64,000 nt of DNA from Magicicada septendecula (taxonomy: Eukaryota > Arthropoda > Insecta > Hemiptera > Cicadidae), in contig CM068371.1 in the NCBI GenBank assembly GCA_034769895.1, positions 402,581,469 through 402,645,468 of the forward strand, in the 5' to 3' direction. Position 1 is the stretch's first letter; every line of letters starts with the position of its first letter. Below are positions 37,708-47,500 of this stretch, in pieces. A program made the position numbers and the translations under genes. Under the pieces are notes generated by a model, which saw only the letters and a list, made by a program, of their open reading frames with translations, was not told the DNA's origin and did not search any database.

Positions 37708-39348
37708 GATTCAGGAATAACGTTATTTATGGGACAAGCTAGAAAAGCGAATAAGCTTTTATAAAAGTAGTGCTTATGTAAACGTCTGTTTTAATATCTT
37801 ATTTTGTCATCGGTTTTTACGTTTAGTTTGTAGCGACTCTCCAGTCTCATTTATCTTCTGGCAATCTGTATTCTGTTCGCTTCTAATGTACTTTCTCCCA
37901 TTCAACGTGTACAGTGTAGCATCACGAGATGGTACGAACCAGGAAACTCATAATTTAATTATCAAAAATATAGGGAAACTACTCGAATAGATAAATACTA
38001 TGTAACTGAATGAGGAGTGCAATAGAGAATGAGTGGTCAGATGAGAACAACCAAAAATAATTATATAAAGGAAGAATTATAATAACTAAACCAATAAACC
38101 ATGAATAATAAATAAAGAATACGTGTTACAGATACATGAATAAATTAAAAACAGGAATTAGCCTTGCAAACAAAAATAATAAATAACTTGACAAAACAGA
38201 CATAAAAAAAGACTAGACTGGACGGTGTCTTTCACACAAAAATTACCCAACAGATTAGGGAAGTGATTTTATATATCTTGTTATAATATTGTAAATAGTA
38301 ATGTTTTAGTATGTAAGTGAGAAATGTATTTAGGGTTAAGAAAACTCATTTGTATAACCAGCCTAAAATTCAAGCCAGGTCTTAAACCTAAGACTGTATT
38401 TGTAATTAGCTCATAGACGGAGTCATGGTAAAGACAAGATAATTATTTTTATAATTGTGTTTATTCGAATAGAAAAGTGATAAATAATGATAATGAAACA
38501 GTGCAAATGACACCGTGTAAACAATGATAAAAATATAAAGTGTTGTGAACCAAGTATGACCATAAGGTGAAAATGGCATGTATTTTATATGAAGTGAACA
38601 AATAACAATAAAATCAACTTCATTAGTGCAAGTGACAATATAAAATTAAGTGAAATAAAAACATAAATGGGATTATGTAAAATAATCAGGAAAAGTAAGG
38701 TTATATTAAAAACTTGTGTTTACTGGAGGCAGATAAAACCGTTCTGAGACCGAAAAATACACCAACAAACCAAGGCCTCTTATAGATGAATCTAAAATTG
38801 ATGGTTACAAGGAAGAAAGCTTTGTCTAATGTTGGCGTCCCATGAAGGAGGAACAAATGGAAATAGTTGCCAATACAAACAAGATTAAATAAGAAGAGTG
38901 TAGTAAAAACGCCAAGTAAAGTTTTAGAAATTATCAGTAAACTATCGTACAAGTTATGTTCAACCCACCTGAAGAAGAAAAATTGAAATTACTATCCTAA
39001 CTTGTGTAATACATCTTGAATTCGGTGAGATCATTCCAGTCTTATAACCGTATTGACAAAGTAGTAACGTTTTACACAACACTTCAATATAAACTAAATA
39101 ACGAACACATTTAGTGTGACTACATTTCTAAACATAATATATGATATCAAAAGTGAGTGACACAAACTTATTTTGAACCAACAAAAGTGTAGAACTCATA
39201 TAAATTTTGTTAAACATTCAATATCGCGCATACAGCTAAAAGCAAAATTGCTTCTATCATTTTCTTAACGGTGAAGAAAGGGTACAGCAGCGCGCCGTAT
39301 TGAGAAATAAAGAACTATGAGATATAGTTTTAATTTAATTGCATGATA
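37708..39348. other. No gene seen
   Basis: Strongly AT-rich; nothing recognisable. Confidence 0.5.
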
Positions 39349-39435
39349 TACTCGAACTTAGCAGTTATACGTGCGGTCATATTTCTGTATTATCTGCCAT
39401 ACAGTTTAATTCATAGTAGTTTTTTTTCATTTAAT
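39349..39435. repeat. Dispersed repeat R, uninterrupted copy
   Basis: About 87 bp ('TACTCGAACTTAGCAGTTAT' through 'CATAGTAGTTTTTTTTCATT'). The same sequence occurs at 40660-40675 plus 45742-45811, split there by the Jockey insertion. It therefore serves as an in-window paralogous empty site. Its class is unknown. Confidence 0.85.
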
Positions 39436-40662
39436 TTAATATTAAATTAATTGCATAGACAATTAAATTTTTATTTTATTTTCTTTTGTCGGTTGTATTC
39501 CTAATGTCTGATAATGTTATATTTGTAATGGGTAATATTAAGTTGTAAAATTATCTAATTAATTTCTTTTGTATAATCACAAGAACTCACATACAACCAT
39601 CATACACAAACAACAATTATTTACTACATGTTCAAATTTTTTATTCATGTATGTTAGTAGTATAATACTTGTTAGGTGAATTTATAATATTACTGAAGAC
39701 GATTTTTTATGTTTTTAAAACCCTGAGATATAAAAATTTTGTTCGTGCGTCCGAGAGCTAGATGGAGCTGAAACCTTAAAAACGGGAAAATGATTTGTTA
39801 ATTAATAGAAAATAAAAAAGGGGAACTTATTATAACAAGAAAAGCAGGAATAAATATCTAATGATTCAGAGCAGTAAAGAAGTGTGTTCTCATTTGTAGT
39901 ATAATTAGATGAATACCCATTTAAAGAAAATTAATTACACATTTGTTAGAGTATATTTTATATTACAAATTGGGATCCCAAGGACGTAGGGCATCGAAGG
40001 CGTTAAAAGATTAGTATAACCATAGCAGTTACATACACCCGTTATACGTACACATTATATTTCAGAAATATAAATTAAATAAATATTGCAAAATTGGCTT
40101 ACAACGTGAGGCCTTAAACAAAAATATAACTTATACCTCGACTAATTGAATATTACAAAATTGGTACCAACAACTTGGGGCTCTACAAAATACTACTGTG
40201 ACATTTGAAAATTAATTGACTAACAACGTCACATTAAGACACATTATAACAGTAATTTGCTTCGTTGTCTTCGCCTGGCTTCAAGATATGGCCCGTTGTT
40301 ACACCACAGTTGAATCGCTTCCAGATTTCTTACTACAGCCTCTACTTCCCATTCCGTACTCCTACATGTGATGCATCCCATACATTTGGCCTAATCTGGG
40401 AAAGTCTTTCTTAAATGCAAAACACTGTTTGACATTAAAACGTCCCCGTGCAGTAAGAAAGGTCATCTAATTCTGATGTGCGAATTCTCGCGTTGCACCA
40501 TCTCACTTCATTTCCCAGTATCTTCTCCTCTTCCGGTATACAACTCACCGATCGTTATACTTTTCTAGATTACTTTTTTGTTGTTGATGTACAGCCCAAA
40601 TTCTGTTGAAGAATTAACTGTAAATAAAGTCAGTCGTTTCTGTTGTTCTAATATATAGTACT
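39436..40662. other. No gene seen
   Basis: AT-rich; nothing recognisable before the Jockey target duplication. Confidence 0.5.
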
Positions 40663-40675
40663 CGAACTTAGCAGT
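40663..40675 (+). repeat. 13-bp target site duplication, left
   Basis: CGAACTTAGCAGT, identical to 45729-45741. It adjoins the element's 3' tail, since the element lies on the minus strand. Confidence 0.9.
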
Positions 40676-41144
40676 GTAGCATGTAGCATGTAGCATTGTA
40701 GTAGCGGGGCGTCTTTGCACCCGGTGCATGACTGCAGCATCTGAGTCGAGCTCAATGGCTGCCTGTAGATATACATAGGTCTGGTTCTTCGACTGGTGCC
40801 TAATATCAGGAATGGACAACCGCCAACCAGTTAACTGAGAAGGTGGGGGAGAAAGGTTTTTAAATTTTTATTTATTTTAAATTATCAGCAATCAGTGAGC
40901 ACTGCCGCAGGGACGGGTTCAGGTGACAGATGTCGCCCTTTCCCAGTCCCGCGTGCAGACGCCGTGAGGCGTCGGTCGCTCCCCGCGAGGCAGAGAGCCT
41001 CCGTGCCAGTGATAGCGCGTAGCAGCAGCATTCAGCGCGGTCGGCATAATAGGAAGGGAGGAAGGAAACAGCTTTACAGGTAAATTCTGGGGCATGGGCA
41101 GATAGAGAATATACAAGTTAAGTGAGGTTTAAGTTTGGTTAAAC
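40676..41144 (-). other. 3' UTR and tail of the Jockey element
   Basis: Non-coding 3' region; the GC-rich part is 40890-41090 and an AT-rich stretch is 40855-40890. It ends not in poly(A) but in about three copies of a heptamer (minus strand ATGCTAC), directly against the target duplication. Confidence 0.85.
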
Positions 41145-43830
41145 TTATGGCGGGTCATCGAGAATCGCCCGAGGGCGTTTGACCCGGACAGGGGGAGGTG
41201 GTTGCGTGGTGCTGATGGTTCTGAGGTAAGGGAAGGAAGAGGTCTCAGCTGCGGCAAAGAGAGTCGCAGCTAATGACCAGACAAAGGCTGAGAGAGCAGG
41301 AACTCGTAGACCTCCTCGAATTACACTGTTTCTAACAAACCAAGGAGATCCCGACAAGGAACGGAGGGTTCTGGATTGGAAACTTTCCAGCCTACGCCTG
41401 TTGGTGGCGGAGGCAAGTGACCACCATACAGGTGCCGCATAGGTCAATACAGACCGGAGAAACAACAGATAGAGGGTAACTTTCGTGCGCAGCGCCAGGG
41501 GGCTGCGGCACGCGAGGTATGGGTAAAGTTTGGCTCGGACGCCGCGAGCCTTGGCAAGGGTGTCCGTCACGTGGGCGTTGAAGCAAAGGCGACGATCTAG
41601 CCGAACGCCTAGATACTTCACCGACTCTTTGTAGGCGATAGGCCTCCCTTCAAGGGAGAGGGGCTGGCATCGGGAGATGGACTTACGAGTGAAACAGATC
41701 GCCTCGGATTTCTCCGTGTTGATCGTCACCCGCCATTTCCGTAGCCAGTCCGGAAGCTGGTCCAACTGACGCTGCAACTGTGTACTCGCAAAACGCGGGG
41801 ACACAGAGCTGTAATGATACATTGCATCGTCAGCGAACAAAGACAACGTGACTCCGGGCAAAACAGGCAGGTCGTTCGTGTACACGAGGTACAGAACGGG
41901 GCCGAGGACAGATCCCTGGGGTACGCCAGCGGCGACAGGACGAACTGCAGAGCAGGTTCCGTCGACGCTCACCCTGAAGGTTCGGTCGCTGAGATACGAC
42001 CGGAGGAAAAACACTATGAACGATGGTAAGGGGGAGATGGCGAGTTTGAAGAGAAGACCTTCGTGCCAGACTTTGTCGAAGGCCTTGCTCACGTCCAGCA
42101 GTGCGGCGGCCGTAGCCGCTCGCCTGTTGGTGGCGTCAGAGAGTTGCGTTACCACGCGGACTAGTTGAAGCGTGGTCGAGTGCTCTCTGCGAAACCCGAA
42201 CTGTTCGTTGCGGATAAAATTATCCAACAACGGCGAGATGCGGGCCAGCAGGAGCCGCTCGAACACCTTCGAGATAACTGGCAAGAGAGATATTGGCCGA
42301 TAGCTTTCAGGAAGCATGCGGGGTTTAGGAATCATAACGATGTTGGCATTTTTCCACAGGCGGGGAAAGTACTGTAGCCGGAGACAAGAGTTGAACAGCT
42401 CGAGAACGAGGTCAACGCCTGAGGCCGGGAGATATTGTAATGCAGCGGCTCCGATCCGGTCAGGACCGGGGGCGCGACGGCGGTTTAGTCGACAGACAGA
42501 CGAAACGAGTTCGTCTCTGTCGAACGGGAGGTCTGGGCCAGCGGGAGGGCGAGAAAAATAACCAGATAGGAAGTCCCGGACGTCTGCCGAGTGGGCAGGG
42601 TCCGAAACGCCTCGATGAACGGTAAATTGCGACTCCATGCAGTCAGCGAAGACCTCAGCCTTGCCTTCTGATGAAGACAACCCCGTTCGGGGTTTCCAGC
42701 GGGTTGCGAGTTCTCTTCTCGCGGGTCAGTCTACTCACCGCTCTCCAGACGGAGGCGTGGTCGACTTCAAGAGACTCAAGGTATGAGTCCCATCGATCAG
42801 AGTTTACGTCCCGCAGTAGCTGCTGAACGTAAAGGGACTGTTGTTGAAATCGTCGCTTAACGACTGGGTCTCGGGTTCTTTGCCATCTGCGGCGGAGCTG
42901 GCGCCGCAGCCAGATGGCGTGGAGTACTTCCGCAGGTAAGGCCGATTTACGATGATTCACCTCGAGTGCGTAGGTGTGTCGATCCATGACACCTTGGACC
43001 AATTCCTGAAGATTTGTGGCGCGGAGATCCAGATCGTCACGAGTGACGATTGGGTCCGCCGGGAGAGATGGTAACCTTCGAGAGAGCTCGTCATGATAGG
43101 ATCGCCAGTTGACTCTCCTAACAATCTGAGCGGGAAGTCGGGGTGACGCCGACAGCTCTCGAACAGTTATAACAAGGGGATTGTGATCGGACGAAAGGTC
43201 CGACACAGACGAGACCTCGATGTTGCGGGCAACGTTCTTGACAACTACTATGTCAAGAACGTCCGGCCGATGGCCGTGAAAGGGGAAGTAGGTAGGGTCT
43301 TCAGGGCCGATGACATTAAGTCCCGGGTCGCCAGAGACGAACCGGAACAGAGAATTTCCATAGGCGTTGACAACGCGGCTGTTCCATGAAGGGTGTTTGG
43401 CGTTTAAGTCGCCGGCTACAATGGTTGAGAGGGGGTGGTCGAGGAGGGCGTCCCACTCCTCGGGCGGTGGCGGAGTTCGCCGGCCAGGCCGGAGGTACGC
43501 AGAAACAACGCGCAGCTCCGATCCGCCAGCGTCCACCGCCACCGCGCAGCCTTCAATAATAGATGTATCTAGAGGAGGCAAAAGCCTGTGGGATATCCGC
43601 CTGTGGACTAAAACAGCTGTGCCCCCCGAGGGGGGACAGCGAGGCCGTAAGGGACGATCCTGACGATAACAGGCATAGGCAGGAAGGGAAAACGAGTGGT
43701 AATGAGCCAGATGAGTCTCGGAAAGAAGTATGATATCAACATCATACTCCGTTACGAAAGTCATCAGTTCAGATCGCCTGGGGAGTAGCCCGAAGGCGTT
43801 CCACGCAACGATCCTCAGGCTATTAGCCAT
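41145..43830 (-). pseudogene. Jockey ORF2: AP endonuclease plus reverse transcriptase, one frameshift
   Basis: ORF2 nicks the target DNA and copies the element RNA into it. The endonuclease half (43830-about 42670) has 'VAWNAFGL', 'ILLSETHL', 'GDLNAKHPSWNSR' and 'DLSSDHNPLV', the Asn/Glu/Asp/His residues of APE-type nucleases. The reverse transcriptase half (about 42680-41145, some 510 residues) has 'APGPDRIGAAALQYLP', 'YRPISLLPVISKVFERLL', 'LLDVSKAFDKVWHEGLL', 'GVPQGSVLGPVLYLVYTNDL', catalytic 'SLFADDAMY' and 'VKYLGVRLDRRL'. The two halves are in different frames: a single-base shift near 42660-42675 (around 'NGVV' and 'SSEGKAEVF') separates them. The ATG overlaps the ORF1 stop by 8 nt (ATGGCTAA). 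No Arg-rich CCHC tail is obvious. Confidence 0.95.
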
Positions 43831-45432
43831 TTAGGGGGAGTAGAGGAAAGAGGGCAGCTAATGATTGGAACACCAGGGCAAGCACAGTGGTAGTGTCGCG
43901 AGCAGTCCTGATGGATGCAACAAGATTATCTGCCCAGGCAGTCAGGGGATCCGCCGAAGCCCGGGAAGATTCCCGGGATTCAGGAGGACAAGCCTGACTG
44001 GCCTCGACAGGGGTAGCAGATGGCGCTGGGCTGGTGGTCTGAGTAGTAGACTGCTCGCTGGAAGGTTGAGGACGATGGCTGGGGGCGGGTCGAGCCCGCG
44101 GAGAGGGTACAGGTGGAACCTGTGATGATGTAGGTCGGCCGGCGGAGTTCCGGCGACGACGAGAGCGCTTTGATTTGCCCGATCGCGCTGGAGGCGGGGC
44201 TGATTTAGCGGCCATGGCCGCGTAGGAAGGTGCGGGCGCTCCGGTAGGCGCCGGGATTGAGGCCGCTGCAGGCGGCGCCGAAGCGACGACTGCAGGCGAG
44301 ACAGCGGCACCGGAAGCAACCGGAGTTGCTGCCGGGACCTGGGCAGATGAACCGGTGAGAGGCGGGAAAGCCGCTCGCCGGTTAGGGCCAGGACCAGCTA
44401 CACGGCCTGCCTGCGCGCCAGGGCGCACAGGAGGTCGCTGCGGTTTCATGGCGGCGATAAAGTTAGGGCAGCCTCGGTAATTAGCCGGATGGGCTCCTTT
44501 ACAGTTGCAGCATTTAGCTGTGTACCCCGTCGTAGGCTTATCACAGCCACGGTGAGGTTCAGCACAACGCACGCAACGCGGGGGCTGATGACAGAAAAGA
44601 CTGCTGTGGCCGAACCTCTGGCAGTTGAAACACTGCGAGGGGCCGGGCCGCGGGTCAAATGTTCTGACTTGCACCCGTAGGTGCAGAAGATTCTGGAGAG
44701 TGTAAATCTCCTCGAAGGGGCCTACTTTCAGTAATTTACAAAGAAAGCTGTTGACAGGACGGCGGTCATCACCTTTGCCAACATGCAGGACGCTTACCGC
44801 GGTCGGCGCATAGCCGAGCGCAACAAGTTCCTGCCTGATGGCATCAGGGTCGGTAAAGGATGGAATTCCCGACAGAACGACCTTGATTTCACGCTCTGAC
44901 GGGAGGGCAAATGTATGAAAAGAAATCTTACGCTCTGTCAGGAATGACTGAACAGAGCGGAAGTCCGGGATCGGTCGCCAGCTTTAGCGAGGGGCCTTGG
45001 CACCTCGCCTCGACCTTGACCGAAGGGAGAGCTCGGGATAAGGAACGTAAAAGTTCAGAATAATTCCTATTATCCGGAATTACAATAGGAGGAATGCGAG
45101 GAGGAGACAGTTTGGGTGGTAGCTGGATACTCACGTTGCACGCGCTGAGTGCCGCTGTTACCATGATTAGATGGCAGATCTGCAGCTGAGGCGGGCGGCG
45201 GAGTTTGGGCCAGTTTTCGCTTGCGTTTGGCAGATTTGCCCTCCACAAGCGAGAACTGTCCGTCCCCCGACCCAACACTGCACATTTCTACCGCACTATG
45301 ATCACTTTCACTATCACTGTCACTGTCGTGAGGAAGTGGAGTGGTACGGAAGCCGGTTGAGCATGTTTCCATTAAGGAAACAAGCGGCGCCGGCAGAGGA
45401 TTCGGTGGCGTATTCGACGCCATTTCGGACAA
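43823..45432 (-). pseudogene. Jockey ORF1: gag-like nucleic-acid-binding protein, two frameshifts
   Basis: ORF1 proteins of this clade coat the element RNA. From the ATG at 45432: an acidic/Ser-rich N-terminus ('HDSDSDSESDHSAVEMC'), then in a second frame 'PPIVIPDNRNYSELLRSL', then in a third frame (from about 44970) 'FLTERKISFHTFALPSEREI' and 'LLHLRVQVRTF', corresponding to the PRE_C2HC-type domain. Next come zinc knuckles 'CFNCQRFGHSSLFC', 'CVRCAEPHRGC' and 'CCNCKGAHPANYRGC', and a Pro/Ala/Ser-rich C-terminus ending 'FPLLPLNG'. Frameshifts lie at about 45100-45140 and 44955-44985, and a TAA is met at 44984 in the third frame. The middle section aligns by eye with ORF1 of the element at 55.5 kb. 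Confidence 0.92.
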
Positions 45433-45728
45433 GCCGAAATGAACGTCTACGCAGGTCTAGGATTGAGGGATCACCAGACACTGAAAACTATCCACAGGCA
45501 CAATTGAACACTACACAGACCGCACAGCACACGGATACAAAAACTCCCGCACAAGCTAAATAAAAACTGATTTGCACTGAACTGCTGAAGAATCTTGTAG
45601 AGTAGATGATGCTGAATGTGAAGATGGTGATAAAAATGATGTAAACTGAATATTTCCGCTAATTTCCACGAAATATTGCAGAGCAAAATTGGACACAGCC
45701 TACCCGGGCAAATGCTCTAGGTAGACCC
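45433..45728 (-). other. 5' UTR of the Jockey element
   Basis: From the first base after the target duplication (minus strand GGGGTCTACCTAGAGC) to the ORF1 ATG. Jockey-type elements carry internal promoters at this end; I see no specific motif that I can assert. Confidence 0.7.
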
Positions 45729-45741
45729 CGAACTTAGCAGT
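45729..45741 (+). repeat. 13-bp target site duplication, right
   Basis: CGAACTTAGCAGT, identical to 40663-40675. Confidence 0.9.
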
Positions 45742-45811
45742 TAGACGTGCGGTCATATTTCTGTATTATCTGCATACAGTTTAGTTCATAGTAGTTTTTT
45801 TTTTCATTTAA
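45742..45811. repeat. Repeat R, right part of the interrupted copy
   Basis: 'TAGACGTGCGGTCATATTTC' through 'TTTCATTTAA' matches 39364-39435 with a few changes. The left part of the same copy ends at 40675. Confidence 0.85.
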
Positions 45812-46529
45812 ATACCTCTGTTAAAATGTAAGACGACTGCTTTCGAAGGTACTTGTAGACTTTTTGCTGATTAATGTGAGTGAGAATATAAAACATTTAT
45901 TTTAGTTTATTTAAAATGAACTCTAGATATCTGCTCCAGATAAGACAGTATGACTAATTAGCAGAGGGATTAAAAAAAGCGAAGTCTTCGATACCCAAAG
46001 TTTTGAAAAATTGTCTACAACGCGGTGACATTCCGGCTTCCAACCAGTGCGTGTACCACGACGCGGTTTACAGTTGATTTGCATGCGTCATCGCTTTCCC
46101 GAGTCGAATTTTTATGGTCGTACGTGCGTGACAGATATAGCAAGGGGATGGATGGAGGGACGACGATAAGGGTGGAAACACGAAACTCATATCAGCCACC
46201 TCGGTTTGGTGTAACAAAATTGGCAGTTCGCATGAACGGTAAGCGCCCGGAAGAGATATTTTGATTTTAGAAAATTGTTCGCTGAAGCGTGAAAGAGTTA
46301 AATAGACGGGATGAAGATATATCGTTGTTGTGATACACGAAGAAAGTCGTTTGCCTGTGTGTAGAATGCCTATATACGCATACGGTTAACAGACAATTTC
46401 GACGCGAAGTAACATACTATGTGATGAAAACTATCGTACGTCATTTGCACCACGCCGTTTTCTTACAATTTTTAATTATTTGTTGGTTTGATTATTTTAC
46501 GTAGAATTCTTAAAAAGGGCAAAACGATA
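45812..46529. other. No gene seen
   Basis: An open frame at 46025-46264 has no recognisable motif. Nothing else is supported. Confidence 0.5.
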
Positions 46530-47500
46530 ACCATTCAAACGGAAGGAAGGAGTAAGTGTGAATGTGTTTTCTTAATTTTTATTTGGTATTTATGGAAAGC
46601 TAATTTTTTAATAGCTGCCTTCGGGTACTTTAAAGTTGTTTTTCGCATCCTAGCCTCCAAAGTTCTTGTCTTCCCAATCTGCTTCTCGGAGTTCCTTTCT
46701 CTCGTGGTCGATGATTGGCCATCTTTTCAAGATTTTTTTTGTGCCCTTTGTTCTTCTGCTTCTTCGATCTAAAGGTTCTGCTTTAACATTTTTTTTGTCA
46801 TGTTTGATCCTTCGTCCTTTGCACGTGACTGTACCATCGTAGGCTTTTTGCTTCTATTGTATCAATTATTGGTGTACGTACACCAATCTGTTCTGCGAGT
46901 TCTTCGTTTTGTATGGGGTCACGTAATGTAAGTCCACTAAGCGTCATCAGAATCCCATTTCTATAGCTTTAAGTCTCTTGTTTTGCTGGTTTCGTAGTTT
47001 CCCAGACTTCCACACCATGCGTTACTAGATTTTCCATTATCATCTTGTAAATCCTTACTTTATTAGTATCTTTTCCGACCCCTTTGTTCCAAAATACAGA
47101 GTGTAATTGCCTAATTGTTTGCTTTCCTCGACCTGTTCTTTTTCCGATCTCTGCGTCACTTGTTCTTTTTTTTTATGAAAGAGGTCATACCCAGGTAGGT
47201 TGATGAATTTTACTCTTCGTTCTTGTTCGAGAAGCAAGTGTGTTTTTCTACCACCAGTAGTCAGATATTCAGTGTTTTCTCTGTTGACGGTTAATCCCCA
47301 TTTCTGATACTCCTCATCCAGCTTTCTCATCGTGTAATTCATGTCATCATCATTCTCTGTAATCACATCACAATCGGATAATCGCCGAAATGGAGTGTGA
47401 CTAGTCGACTGTGTCGAATTGGAATTCCCATGGTTTGGCATTTTATGTCTCCAAATCATTAGTGCGTATAAATAATTTGAATAAAGTTGGTGCAATTGCG
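46530..47500 (-). pseudogene. Decayed LINE: reverse transcriptase palm to C-terminus
   Basis: On the minus strand near 47370-47240: 'CDVITENDDDMNYTMRKL', then 'DEEYQKWGLTVNRENTEYL', the segment just after a reverse transcriptase catalytic motif. Further down (about 46950-46810), 'TLRDPIQNEELAEQIGVR' and 'TPIIDTIEAKSLRWYSHVQR', the C-terminal domain, and then a frayed 'KILKRWPIIDHERKELREA' tail near 46700. Many stops and frameshifts separate the parts. The catalytic Asp-Asp itself is not clearly preserved. Confidence 0.8.

Larger units (their letters stand above)
40676..45728 (-). mobile_element. Structurally complete Jockey-type retrotransposon, 5.05 kb
   Basis: Minus-strand order: 5' UTR of about 296 bp (45728-45433), ORF1 (45432-43823), ORF2 (43830-41145), 3' UTR of about 470 bp, and a short tail of three TGCTACA-type heptamers at 40676-40700. 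Flanking 13-bp duplications CGAACTTAGCAGT mark both ends. A paralogous copy of the target repeat at 39349 shows the pre-insertion sequence. The element is much richer in G+C than its surroundings. ORF1 has two frameshifts and ORF2 one, so it cannot now move by itself. Clade assignment to Jockey rests on the ORF1 type, the endonuclease/reverse transcriptase layout and overlapping ORFs. Confidence 0.93.

Noticed and set aside
43942..44319. 125-codon Pro/Arg/Leu-rich minus-strand frame
   Set aside because: Out-of-frame shadow of the Pro/Ala/Ser-rich ORF1 C-terminus.
41814..44680. Several plus-strand frames (60-106 codons) opposite the Jockey ORFs
   Set aside because: Shadows of GC-rich ORF1/ORF2 on the other strand.
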